Under the pieces are notes generated by a model that searched no databases, had not been told where the DNA came from, and worked only from the letters and a program-made list of their open reading frames with translations. The position numbers and the translations under genes were made by a program. Of a DNA stretch of 64,000 bases, positions 17,061 to 24,390 are shown piece after piece (within the stretch, counting starts at the first letter, position 1; each line of letters opens with the position of its first letter). The stretch spans positions 248,001-312,000 of the forward strand of contig JABTUY010000003.1 of assembly GCA_015075165.1 (NCBI GenBank), given 5' to 3'. Source of the DNA: Ideonella sp. Lineage in GTDB: Bacteria; Pseudomonadota; Gammaproteobacteria; Burkholderiales; Burkholderiaceae_C.

Positions 17061-17278
17061 CGAAGGCCGGCGACGCCTACCTGCGCAGCTTGCTGGTGCT
17101 CGGGGCCCGCTCGGTGCTCAACGCCGCGCCCGGCAAGAACGACTCGATCAGCCGCTGGGCGCTGCAGTTGCGCCAGCGCCGCGGCTACTGGAAGGCGGTG
17201 GTGGCGATCGCGGCGAAGAACGCACGCCTGGCGTGGGCGGCGCTGACCAAGGGCGAAGCCTTCAAACAGCCGGCTTGA
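17061..17278 (+). pseudogene. IS110-family transposase, 3' remnant of element A
   Basis: From 17061 the DNA matches the element B transposase 3' end, encoding KAGDAYLRSLLVLGARSVLNAAP through the terminal FKQPA and stop. The upstream part of the gene is missing. The downstream non-coding tail to 17679 is also nearly identical to that of element B, so this half was probably acquired by recombination with a B-type copy. Confidence 0.85.
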
Positions 17279-17419
17279 GGCGTTGGCCGTGATCACCGTC
17301 GCGATCGCTGCGCGCCACTTGCTGCCTCCGGCGGCCGCACCGCCGCCAAGCCAAGCGTTGACCACCACCGCGTGACCACCCGCGTTGATGAGTAAGGGTT
17401 GGACCTGCGCGGGGAGTGA

Positions 17420-17480
17420 CCGTTGAACTCTGGGAGTCGTTTGTCGCAAGACAGACTCGACTAACGAATGGGTCCCCCGC
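17420..17480 (+). ncRNA. Candidate seekRNA/bridge-RNA guide segment, element A copy
   Basis: Same sequence as the element B tail: GTTGAACTC at 17422-17430, a TGTC-GCAA-GACA hairpin inside a GAGTC/GACTC stem, and CTAACGAATG at 17461-17470. See the element B entry for the reasoning. Because the transposase of element A is broken, this copy could act only in trans. Confidence 0.45.
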
Positions 17481-17615
17481 GCGCGTCTTTCATCAGGGTC
17501 CGCAGTCCACAGTCCGACTGCATCGATGACCGGTTGTAGTTTCTCCAGTCCGCACCTTGCTCGCCAATCGACGCGATCGACACCGCGACCGTGGTTCTCG
17601 ACAGTCCGATCTTCC

Positions 17616-17642
17616 TTGATCAATCGCGCAGCGATTGATCAA
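17616..17642. repeat. 27-bp perfect stem-loop in IS tail (copy A)
   Basis: Twelve-base perfect arms (TTGATCAATCGC and its complement) flank a GCA loop. Identical copies occur at 21273-21299 and 23970-23996, always about 37 bases inside the IS right end. Conservation in three copies suggests a structural RNA or end-recognition role rather than chance. Confidence 0.8.
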
Positions 17643-17679
17643 GGCCTGGAATCGCTTGACAAATGGGGAAGCCCTTGTA

Positions 17680-17750
17680 GTTTGAGTTCACCCGCGGCCG
17701 CAAGCGGGCGCAGCCCGCTGTAGGCCGTCGGGTGCAACGATGGGTTGGGC
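17680..17750 (-). other. attC site split by element A
   Basis: The 5' part of the site (minus strand) begins GCCCAACCCATCGTTGCACCC at 17750 and reaches GGTGAACTCAAAC at 17680. Its other core box GTTAGGC lies at 15442-15436 beyond the IS. Restoring the junction gives a regular attC. It separates the toxin-antitoxin cassette from the SnoaL-like cassette. Confidence 0.8.
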
Positions 17751-17756
17751 CGCACG

Positions 17757-18068
17757 CTACGACGTATGCTCGACGGGATGCGCAGTGAGGCGTACCCCAA
17801 GTGCGCGCGCGACCTTCAACACCGTGTCGAAGCGCGGTTTCGCCCCAGGAGCTAGCGCCTTGTACAGACTCTCGCGACCTAGACCGGTATCCTTCGCTAC
17901 TTGAGCCATGCCTCGGGCCCGCGCAACATCGCCAAGCGCAAGGAGCAAGAGATCGGGGTCTTCGGCTTCCAGCACGGCGTTCATGTACTCCGCGACCGCC
18001 TCATCGTCGGTCAGGTACCTCGCTGCATCGAAGGGCACAAGCTTGGGTTGAGGATTCACCTTGCTCAT
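17757..18068 (-). CDS. Antitoxin, HigA-like putative addiction module antidote protein (cassette-borne)
   Basis: The 103-residue protein has the same architecture as the antitoxin at 16430: AARYLTDDEAVAEYMNAVLEAEDPDLLLLALGDVARARG, then the helix-turn-helix MAQVAKDTGLGRESLYKALAPGAKPRFDTVLKVARALGVRL. Its start overlaps the toxin stop by four bases (ATGA). The stop falls seven bases before the attC core GCCCAAC. It is a paralogue of, not identical to, the other antidote in this window. Confidence 0.85.
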   Translation of the reverse strand: MSKVNPQPKLVPFDAARYLTDDEAVAEYMNAVLEAEDPDLLLLALGDVARARGMAQVAKDTGLGRESLYKALAPGAKPRFDTVLKVARALGVRLTAHPVEHTS

Positions 18069-18367
18069 AGCTCAGACTCCAGTTCCTTCAGGATCTGCTG
18101 CGCTCGCTTGATGTCTTTGGCTTGGGTCGACTTGTCACCGCCATTGAGCATGACGATCAGGATGCGGCCTCGCCGCGTGAAGAAAAGGCGATAGCCCGGC
18201 CCGAAGTTCACTCGCATCTCGGAGATCGCGCCAGCGATGGAATTCCAGTCACCGAGGTTGCCGGCTTCGGCCAGCCGAAGCCGCGCGGCAATGCGGACCT
18301 GAGCCTTCTTGTCTTGCAGACCATCGAGCCAAGCTTCGAACTCTGCGGTGAGCCGGACGGTGAACAC
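18065..18367 (-). CDS. Toxin, RelE/HigB-type putative addiction module killer protein (cassette-borne)
   Basis: The 100-residue RelE-fold protein (FEAWLDGLQDKKAQVRIAARLRLAEAGNLGD, then MRVNFGPGYRLFFTRRGRILIVMLNGGDKSTQAKDIKRAQQIL) is the toxin partner of the overlapping antidote gene. The pair forms one gene cassette bounded by attC cores at 18432 and 17750. An AT-rich segment with a short ATCCATACGGATAC-type repeat just upstream of the start may hold its own promoter, as is common for cassette-borne toxin-antitoxin pairs, which stabilise arrays. Confidence 0.85.
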   Translation of the reverse strand: MFTVRLTAEFEAWLDGLQDKKAQVRIAARLRLAEAGNLGDWNSIAGAISEMRVNFGPGYRLFFTRRGRILIVMLNGGDKSTQAKDIKRAQQILKELESEL

Positions 18368-18546
18368 GTGGTTATTGTATCCGTATGGATACTGCTGTCA
18401 AGCGGCTCGATCTGGCCGGCGTGGGGCCCAACGAATGAAAGGGACTTCCCCGTCCCGAGGTGCCCGCTGGATTGCGGAGTACGGCAACGAAGTGCCACGA
18501 TGGGAAGTGTGAACTCTCATCAACTCACCGTCGAAAGGGGAAGTCC

Positions 18547-19560
18547 GTGGCTATTGTCTTCGTTGGTATCGATCTGGCCAAGAGCGTGTTTGCGGTGCAC
18601 GGCGTGGATGAAGCGGGCCGAGCGGCGCTGGTGCGCCCGAGCGTGGCGCGCGCCAAGCTGCTCGAGCTGGTCGCGTCACTGCCGCCGTGCACCATCGGCA
18701 TGGAGGCGTGCTCGGGGGCGCACCACTGGGCGCGGCTGTTCGCTGGGCACGGCCACACGGTGCGGCTGATCGCGCCGAAGTTCGTCACCCCTTACCGCAT
18801 GAGCGGGCGGCGCGGCAAGAACGACGCCGCCGACGCCGCGGCGACCTGCGGCGCTGCAGCGCCCAACATGCGCTTCGTGCCGGTGAAGAGCCAGGAGCAG
18901 CAATCGCAGTTGATGGTGCACCGGGCGCGCCAGGGATTCGTGCAGCAGCGCACCGCGACGATCAACCGCATCCGCGGCCTGCTCAGCGAGTTCGGCATCG
19001 TGCTGCCGCTGAAGGCCGCCGTCGTGCGGCGCCAGGCGGCGGCGCATCTGGAGGACCTGCCCGGCTGGGGCAACACCGTGATCGGCGACTTGCTCAGCGA
19101 GGTGCATCGGCTCGATGAGCGCATTGCGCAGTACGACGTGCACCTGCGCGCGATCGCCCAGCGCAGCACGCCGGCGCAACGGCTGATGCGGCTGATGGGC
19201 ATCGGCCAGACCAGCGCCACGGCGATCGTGGCGATGGTGGGCAACGCGCACGAGTTCAGCAGCGGCCGGCAGTTCGCCGCTTGGCTCGGGCTGGTGCCGG
19301 GGCAGTACAGCTCGGGCGGCAAGGCGCGGCTGGGGCGCATCACGAAGGCCGGCGACGCCTACCTGCGCAGCTTGCTGGTGCTCGGGGCCCGCTCGGTGCT
19401 CAACGCCGCGCCCGGCAAGAACGACTCGATCAGCCGCTGGGCGCTGCAGTTGCGCCAGCGCCGCGGCTACTGGAAGGCGGTGGTGGCGATCGCGGCGAAG
19501 AACGCACGCCTGGCGTGGGCGGCGCTGACCAAGGGCGAAGCCTTCAAACAGCCGGCTTGA
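18547..19560 (+). CDS. IS110-family transposase (DEDD/serine recombinase)
   Basis: GTG 18547 (VAIVFVGIDLAKSVFAVHG) gives 337 residues. The N-terminal RuvC-like DEDD domain has the Asp in VGIDLAK, Glu in GMEACSGAHHWARLF and Asp pair in RGKNDAADA. The C-terminal Tnp_20 domain has AWLGLVPGQYSSGGKARLGRITKAGDAYLR with the catalytic serine. Compared with element C, codons near 18850 read GAAAP instead of EALQRP owing to compensating small deletions, so activity may be altered although the frame is open. IS1111-type enzymes act with an RNA guide encoded in their non-coding tail. Confidence 0.9.
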   Translation: MAIVFVGIDLAKSVFAVHGVDEAGRAALVRPSVARAKLLELVASLPPCTIGMEACSGAHHWARLFAGHGHTVRLIAPKFVTPYRMSGRRGKNDAADAAATCGAAAPNMRFVPVKSQEQQSQLMVHRARQGFVQQRTATINRIRGLLSEFGIVLPLKAAVVRRQAAAHLEDLPGWGNTVIGDLLSEVHRLDERIAQYDVHLRAIAQRSTPAQRLMRLMGIGQTSATAIVAMVGNAHEFSSGRQFAAWLGLVPGQYSSGGKARLGRITKAGDAYLRSLLVLGARSVLNAAPGKNDSISRWALQLRQRRGYWKAVVAIAAKNARLAWAALTKGEAFKQPA

Positions 19561-19865
19561 GGCGTTGGCCGTGATCACCGTCGCGATCGCTGCGCGCCAC
19601 TTGCTGCCTCCGGCGGCCGCACCGCCGCCAAGCCAAGCGTTGACCACCACCGCGTGACCACCCGCGTTGATGAGTAAGGGTTGGACCTGCGCGGGGAGTG
19701 ACCGTTGAACTCTGGGAGTCGTTTGTCGCAAGACAGACTCGACTAACGAATGGGTCCCCCGCGCGCGTCTTTCATCAGGGTCCGCAGTCCACAGTCCGAC
19801 TGCATCGATGACCGGTTGTAGTTTCTCCAGTCCGCACCTTGCTCGCCAATCGACGCGATCGACAC
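19561..19865 (+). ncRNA. Non-coding tail of element B with candidate seekRNA/bridge-RNA guide
   Basis: IS1111-type elements are known to encode their target-choosing RNA downstream of the transposase. In this tail GTTGAACTC (19704-19712) matches the target half GAACTC next to the insertion point, and GACTAACGAATG (19741-19752) contains CTAAC, the other target half, followed by the first bases of the element (GAATG). The two are separated by a GAGTC/GACTC stem enclosing TGTC-GCAA-GACA, a GNRA-capped hairpin. This arrangement is that expected of a guide loop. The tail was cut by the IS3 insertion at 19866, downstream of this segment. Confidence 0.5.
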
Positions 19866-20019
19866 AGAAGTGGCTCCGCTCGTTTGAACACGATCCGGGC
19901 TGAGATAAGTGGATCGGCTGCGGTTTGAAGTGCTGCGCTGCAGGGTTGTCCACGGCGGCGGGCGTGCGTCGCTCGCGACGAACGCACGACAGCCGCGGTG
20001 GGCAACCCGTGTTCGACGC

Positions 20020-20844
20020 TCACGCGGCGGCACGCAGTGGCGGCAACGCCGCGAAGTACACCACATCGGGCGTCTGCCCGCCATGGGTGCGATGCGGGCG
20101 CCGCTGATTGTAGAAGTCGAAGTACGCGGCGATGCCGGCGCGCGCGGTGCTGACGCTGTCGTAGGCCTTGAGGTAGACGTCCTCGTACTTCACGCTCTTC
20201 CACAGCCGCTCGACGAACACGTTGTCGCGCCATTGGCCGCGGCCGTCCATGCTGATGGCGATGCCGTGCTTCTTCACCTCGTCGATGAAGTCGCTGCTGG
20301 TGAACTGGCTGCCCTGGTCGGTGTTGACGATCTCCGGCGGCCCGTAGTGGCCAATGGCTCCTGCAGCGCCTCGACGCAGAAGTCGGCCTCCATCGTGATC
20401 GACACGCGGTGCGCCAGCACGCGGCGGCTCGCCAGTCCAGCACGGCGCACAGGAACACGAAGCCGCGCGCCATCGGGATGTAGGTGATGTCCATCGCCCA
20501 GACCTGATTGGCTCGCTCGATGGCCGGCCCGCAGCAGGTGCAGAAGACCGGGTGCGCCGGGTGGCGCTGCTCGTGTTGGGCTTGCGGTACAGCGCCTCGA
20601 TGCCCATTTTGCGCATCAAGGTCGCAACGTGCCGGCGTCCGACCTCCAGACCCTCACGGCGCAGCATGTCGCGCAGCATCCGCGAGCCCGCGAACGGATG
20701 CTCCAGGTGCAGCTCGTCGATGCGCCGCATCAGCGCCAGGTCAGCCTCGCTGATCGGCTCGGGGTGGTAGTACACGCTGCCGCGGCTGATGTTCAGCAAC
20801 TCGGCCTGGCGTTTCACCGCCAGCTCGTGGGTACGGTCGATCAT
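20020..20844 (-). pseudogene. IS3-family transposase OrfB (DDE integrase), frameshifted
   Basis: OrfB begins at ATG 20844, overlapping the OrfA stop (ATGA). MIDRTHELAVKRQAELLNISRGSVYY and the HTH_21 region are intact to GIEALYRKPNTS. Then the frame is lost: MDITYIPMARGFVFLCAVLDW, with the first catalytic Asp, is in another frame, and VNTDQGSQFTSSDF through QRRPHRTHGG, with the second Asp and Glu, returns to the first. At least two indels between about 20360 and 20600 break the gene. Confidence 0.85.
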
Positions 20845-21146
20845 CGCTTTGCGCTCAGCAATCCCGCCTTGGTGAGCGCGCCTTCTAAAAAATCGTTCTC
20901 CAGCGTCAGCTGGCCGATCTTGGCGTGCAGCGCCTTGAGGTCCACCGGCGCTTCGGCCTGTGCCGCCGCGCCGCCGAACACCTCGGCCGCTCGCTCGAGC
21001 AACTGCCGTCGCCACTCGGTGGCCTGGTTGGGATGCACGTCATGCTTCTGCGCGATCTCGGCGATGGTCCTCTCACCCTTGAGCGCCTCCAGCGCCACCT
21101 TGGCCTTGAATGCCGCAGAGTGGTTGCGGCGGGGTCGTCTGCTCAT
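20841..21146 (-). CDS. IS3-family transposase OrfA
   Basis: ATG 21146 (MSRRPRRNHSAAFKAKVALEAL) gives 101 residues with the HTH_Tnp_1 domain (ERTIAEIAQKHDVHPNQATEWRRQLLE) and a leucine-rich tail (LHAKIGQLTLENDFLEGAL) for oligomerisation. A TTTTTTA run in the NDFLEG codons could be a frameshift site for an OrfAB fusion. The upstream extension of the frame reaches the IS end and is not needed. Confidence 0.85.
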   Translation of the reverse strand: MSRRPRRNHSAAFKAKVALEALKGERTIAEIAQKHDVHPNQATEWRRQLLERAAEVFGGAAAQAEAPVDLKALHAKIGQLTLENDFLEGALTKAGLLSAKR

Positions 21147-21272
21147 CGTCTCTGCTCCTGTCACACCGGGCTCTATCCTCGCCCATTGGAGCAGCCGGTC
21201 CACCTTGGACCGTGTTCAGATTTCCGGGGCCACTTCTCACCGCGACCGTGGTTCTCGACAGTCCGATCTTCC

Positions 21273-21299
21273 TTGATCAATCGCGCAGCGATTGATCAA
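21273..21299. repeat. 27-bp perfect stem-loop in IS tail (copy B)
   Basis: Identical to the stem-loop at 17616-17642. It lies 37 bases from the right end of element B, beyond the nested IS3 element. Confidence 0.8.
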
Positions 21300-21336
21300 G
21301 GCCTGGAATCGCTTGACAAATGGGGAAGCCCTTGTA

Positions 21337-21407
21337 GTTTGAGTTCACCCGCGGGCGCCAGACGGCGCAGCCGGCTGGCGAACGTCGGGTGCAACGAAGG
21401 GTTAGGC
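21337..21407 (-). other. attC site split by element B
   Basis: On the minus strand GCCTAACCCTTCGTTGCACCC (21407 down) leads through a GC-rich stem to GGTGAACTCAAAC at 21337. The remaining core box GTTGGGC is at 18432-18426 beyond the IS. The two-gene cassette at 21402-22418 ends at this site. Confidence 0.8.
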
Positions 21408-21980
21408 GTCAACCGGCTCAATCATGTAAAACCACTTGCTGCGCTCCCACTTCGCAGGCTGACGCGCGGAGTTCCATGTATGCCAGACGATGCCGCGTCC
21501 GCGGAGCGACTCGGCTTGGGCCGAGATCAACGGGATATGCCGTGAGAACACTCCTCCCATTTGTATTTGGAGCGTCTGGTGGGCATTCTCGACCGTGAGA
21601 ACAAGATACGACGTGTCGTTGTTCATCTGGAGTTGCCGGCCAGACATGACTTGCCACGATACCAATTTCCAGTGCTCTCCCTGACCATTGACTTCGCTGA
21701 CCTTCGACGTGGCCGACTCTGCGTCGATCTGCTTCGCGTACTCGACCACATCGGTTTCGGAAATCGACTCAGCAATGTCATCGAATAGTGCGCGTATATC
21801 GACAAACGACTTCACGCGTTTGTAGGGCGTCTTACTCTTCACGTGACTGCCGCCAACTACCCAGCCTCCATCAACCTTGATCGGTTGGAAGTTCTCATTG
21901 TGTCGAGTTCGCATGGCCTTGGCTGCTCGTTCGGCCTGCTCGAAACTCGTATGTAGCTTCTTGCCGCTGTTGCTCTCCAT
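21402..21980 (-). CDS. Cassette protein of unknown function (192 aa)
   Basis: A soluble-looking protein of 192 residues without signal peptide or membrane segment. It has a lysine/arginine-rich N-terminal third (ERAAKAMRTRHNENFQPIKVDGGWVVGGSH) that resembles a small nucleic-acid-handling or single-strand annealing style domain, and an aromatic C-terminal part (WHTWNSARQPAKWERSKWFYMIEP). I do not recognise a family. The TAA stop is formed by the attC core. It starts six bases after the upstream gene, so the two are cotranscribed in a single cassette. Confidence 0.65.
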   Translation of the reverse strand: MESNSGKKLHTSFEQAERAAKAMRTRHNENFQPIKVDGGWVVGGSHVKSKTPYKRVKSFVDIRALFDDIAESISETDVVEYAKQIDAESATSKVSEVNGQGEHWKLVSWQVMSGRQLQMNNDTSYLVLTVENAHQTLQIQMGGVFSRHIPLISAQAESLRGRGIVWHTWNSARQPAKWERSKWFYMIEPVDA

Positions 21981-21986
21981 GGTTGG

Positions 21987-22418
21987 TTACTCCGCCTGCC
22001 GTGCGTTCTCCACCAGGAGAACAATCGGTCGGAGATCATCGGCATCCGCATTGCAGAACATGCCCATCTCCGATAGGGCTTGCATGACAGCGTCCAAGTC
22101 GCCGTGGGCCTCCTTCAGGGCCTGCGCAATGATGTGTTCGACAACGTCCACGCCGTCGATTCGCAGGGACGCTATCCACTCGCCCCGGGAGTAGGCGCTG
22201 CGATCAATCTGCGCGATGAGATCGCTCGGGTTGCTTACGGTGGCGTCGTACTGGCCAGGTGCGATCGTGAATTGACTAACCTCGCCGGCATCCAGCCCTC
22301 CAGCGCGCTCTGACTTCTTTGTGCCACGAACCGTTATCACGGCTGTCACGTTCATAGGCTGCTCCGTATGCATCGGGAACTTGATCGTCGAGGGAGATTG
22401 GCGAAACGAGTGCACCAT
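21987..22418 (-). CDS. Cassette protein of unknown function (up to 143 aa)
   Basis: The frame encodes 143 residues from ATG 22418; a start at MNVTAVITVRGTKKS (22355) is equally possible and removes a non-conserved-looking leader. The segment AGEVSQFTIAPGQYDATVSNPSDLIAQID followed by WIASLRIDGVDVVEHIIAQALKEAHGDLDAVMQALSEMG suggests an alpha/beta protein of phage or defence-accessory type, but no family is recognised. It is the first gene of a two-gene cassette following the attC core at 22512. Confidence 0.6.
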   Translation of the reverse strand: MVHSFRQSPSTIKFPMHTEQPMNVTAVITVRGTKKSERAGGLDAGEVSQFTIAPGQYDATVSNPSDLIAQIDRSAYSRGEWIASLRIDGVDVVEHIIAQALKEAHGDLDAVMQALSEMGMFCNADADDLRPIVLLVENARQAE

Positions 22419-22626
22419 GCGTGAAGGCTGAGCAAGTGTAGGTGGCGCCAGACTTCAGCGGACGGCGTGCGCCCAACGCGGAACGTCTTTTGCGGTACTC
22501 TTGACGCCTAACGAATGAAAGGGACTTCCCCGTCCCGAGGTGCCCGCTGGATTGCGGAGTACGGCAACGAAGTGCCACGATGGGAAGTGTGAACTCTCAT
22601 CAACTCACCGTCGAAAGGGGAAGTCC

Positions 22627-23637
22627 GTGGCTATTGTCTTCGTTGGTATCGATCTGGCCAAGAGCGTGTTTGCGGTGCACGGCGTGGATGAAGCGGGCCG
22701 AGCGGCGCTGGTGCGCCCGAGCGTGGCGCGCGCCAAGCTGCTCGAGCTGGTCGCGTCACTGCCGCCGTGCACCATCGGCATGGAGGCGTGCTCGGGGGCG
22801 CACCACTGGGCGCGGCTGTTCGCTGGGCACGGCCACACGGTGCGGCTGATCGCGCCGAAGTTCGTCACCCTACCGCATGAGCGGGCGGCGCGGCAAGAAC
22901 GACGCCGCCGACGCCGCGGCGACCTGCGAAGCGCTGCAGCGCCCCAACATGCGCTTCGTGCCGGTGAAGAGCCAGGAGCAGCAATCGCAGTTGATGGTGC
23001 ACCGGGCGCGCCAGGGATTCGTGCAGCAGCGCACCGCGACGATCAACCGCATCCGCGGCCTGCTCAGCGAGTTCGGCATCGTGCTGCCGCTGAAGTCCGC
23101 CGTCGTGCGGCGCCAGGCGGCGGCGCATCTGGAGGACCTGCCCGGCTGGGGCAACACCGTGATCGGCGACTTGCTCAGCGAGGTGCATCGGCTCGATGAG
23201 GCGCATTGCGCAGTACGACGTGCACCTGCGCGCGATCGCCCAGCGCAGCACGCCGGCGCAACGGCTGATGCGGCTGATGGGCATCAGCCAGACCAGCGCC
23301 ACGGCGATCGTGGCGATGGTGGGCAACGCGCACGAGTTCAGCAGCGGCCGGCAGTTCGCCGCTTGGCTCGGGCTGGTGCCGGGCGGTACAGCTCGGGCGG
23401 CAAGGCGCGGCTGGGGCGCATCACGAAGGCCGGCGACGCCTACCTGCGCAGCTTGCTGGTGCTCGGGGCCCGCTCGGTGCTCAACGCCGCGCCCGGCAGG
23501 AACGACTCGATCAGCCGCTGGGCGCTGCAGTTGCGCCAGCGCCGCGGCTACTGGAAGGCGGTGGTGGCGATCGCGGCGAAGAACGCACGCCTGGCGTGGG
23601 CGGCGCTGACCAAGGGCGAAGCCTTCAACCGGCGAGG
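22627..23637 (+). pseudogene. IS110-family transposase of element C, multiply frameshifted
   Basis: From GTG 22627 the frame matches element B until KFVT, where two bases are lost near 22872; it is disturbed again by a one-base insertion near 23199, a loss near 23385 and a larger loss at the stop codon region near 23630. Between these the sequence encodes the usual CEALQRPNMRFVP, LPGWGNTVIGDLL and KAGDAYLRSLL blocks. It is inactive unless the indels are sequencing errors. Confidence 0.85.
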
Positions 23638-23774
23638 CGTTGGCCGTGATCACCGTCGCGATCGCTGCGCGCCACTTGCTGCCTCCGGCGGCCGCACCGC
23701 CGCCAAGCCAAGCGTTGACCACCACCGCGTGACCACCCGCGTTGATGAGTAAGGGTTGGACCTGCGCGGGGAGT

Positions 23775-23830
23775 GACCGTTGAACTCTGGGAGTCGTTTG
23801 TCGCAAGACAGACTCGACTAACGAATGGGT
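23775..23830 (+). ncRNA. Candidate seekRNA/bridge-RNA guide segment, element C copy
   Basis: GTTGAACTC (23779-23787), the GNRA-capped hairpin and CTAACGAATG (23818-23827) are identical to those of elements A and B. With the transposase broken, the RNA could only work with an enzyme supplied by another copy. Confidence 0.45.
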
Positions 23831-23969
23831 CCCCGCGCGTCTTTCATCAGGGTCCGCAGTCCACAGTCCGACTGCATCGATGACCGGTTGTAGTTTCTCC
23901 AGTCCGCACCTTGCTCGCCAATCGACGCGATCGACACCGCGACCGTGGTTCTCGACAGTCCGATCTTCC

Positions 23970-23996
23970 TTGATCAATCGCGCAGCGATTGATCAA
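23970..23996. repeat. 27-bp perfect stem-loop in IS tail (copy C)
   Basis: Third identical copy of the stem-loop at 17616-17642 and 21273-21299. Here only 17 further bases of the element remain before the truncated right end. Confidence 0.8.
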
Positions 23997-24013
23997 GGCC
24001 TGGAATCGCTTGA

Positions 24014-24309
24014 TGAGTGTTGAGTTCAAATGGCAGAGAAGGCTTTGGTGCCACACCGCGACCGCCGCTTGCATGCGCGTACTGTGCCAGAGGTAGCCTT
24101 GAACCGCCAGCAGTTGCGACGGCGGGGCGAAGGACAACCCCCTGCCGCTCCGACTGCGCGGCGGGTCGGCGGCCTTGAACAACCACCGACGCCAACGATT
24201 GAATGCAGGTGAACCGGTGCAGCGAACTCGCGCGAAGCCGCGCACTCGATGAAGGCAACTGCTCGGTGATTGACCGCGGCGTGCATCAAGCTGGAGTTCC
24301 TGCGGAGCG
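24014..24309 (-). CDS. Cassette segment with possible small ORF (94 aa at 23974-24258), damaged attC at its end
   Basis: Between attC core 24310 and element C lies about 0.3 kb. The best minus-strand frame starts at 24258 (MPSSSARLRASSLHRFTCIQSL) and runs into the IS at 23974; an alternative frame at 24289-24026 encodes 87 residues. Both are arginine/serine/alanine-rich and neither matches a known family. The expected attC at the end survives only as TTTGAACTCAAC next to the IS junction. I consider the coding status uncertain. Confidence 0.3.
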
Positions 24310-24390
24310 GGCTAACGTCTTGGCGTTGACCGGCGGGCGCCAGACGGCGAAGCCGGCTGGCGAACGTCCGTGTCTAACGCCGGGTTAGAC
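24310..24390 (-). other. attC site (81 bp), nearly identical to the one at 25345
   Basis: On the minus strand it begins GTCTAACCCGGCGTTAGACAC (24390 down) and ends GGTCAACGCCAAGACGTTAGCC (24310). The terminal box GTTAGCC departs from GTTRRRY at one base. The site and the following cassette DNA are repeated at 25345-25770. Confidence 0.75.

Larger units (their letters stand above)
15443..17679 (+). mobile_element. IS110-family (IS1111-type) element A, degenerate and interrupted, inserted in attC
   Basis: The left end GAATGAAAGGGACTTCCCC directly follows GCCTAAC (15436-15442); the right end GGGGAAGCCCTTGTA directly precedes GTTTGAGTTC (17680 on). These subterminal inverted repeats match those of element B. 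The left part (to about 16235) is a diverged relative of element B, whereas 17061-17679 is essentially identical to it. The intervening 0.8 kb carries a toxin-antitoxin pair. It is therefore a mosaic, not an intact element. Confidence 0.8.
19866..21237 (-). mobile_element. IS3-family insertion sequence nested in element B
   Basis: The 1372-bp element has terminal inverted repeats starting AGAAGTGGC(T/C)CCG, with TGAACACG farther in, at both ends. It is flanked by the 3-bp target duplication CAC (19863-19865 and 21238-21240). Removing it and one CAC restores the sequence found uninterrupted in elements A and C. It has overlapping orfA and orfB on the minus strand. Confidence 0.9.
18433..21336 (+). 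mobile_element. IS110-family (IS1111-type) element B, inserted in attC and carrying a nested IS3 element
   Basis: The left end follows GCCCAAC (18426-18432) and the right end precedes GTTTGAGTTC (21337), the same attC position as elements A and C. Without the nested IS3 copy (19866-21237 plus the 3-bp duplication) it is about 1.53 kb. Subterminal inverted repeats AAGGGaCTTCCCC and AAGGGCTTCCCC lie at the ends. It has a short 5' leader, one transposase gene and a 0.4-kb non-coding tail. It is the only copy with an unbroken transposase frame. Confidence 0.9.
22513..24013 (+). mobile_element. IS110-family (IS1111-type) element C, inserted in attC, right end truncated
   Basis: The left end follows GCCTAAC (22506-22512) exactly as in A and B. 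Nearly identical to element B without its IS3 insertion, but the last 21 bases, including the right subterminal repeat, are missing and the sequence jumps into TGAGTGTTGAGTTC of a damaged attC. Differences from B are mostly single-base indels. The element cannot excise precisely and lacks an intact transposase. Confidence 0.9.

Noticed and set aside
22471-22477. An extra attC site next to element C
   Set aside because: Only a single GCCCAAC box is visible, without a partner box or pairing arms; at best a remnant.
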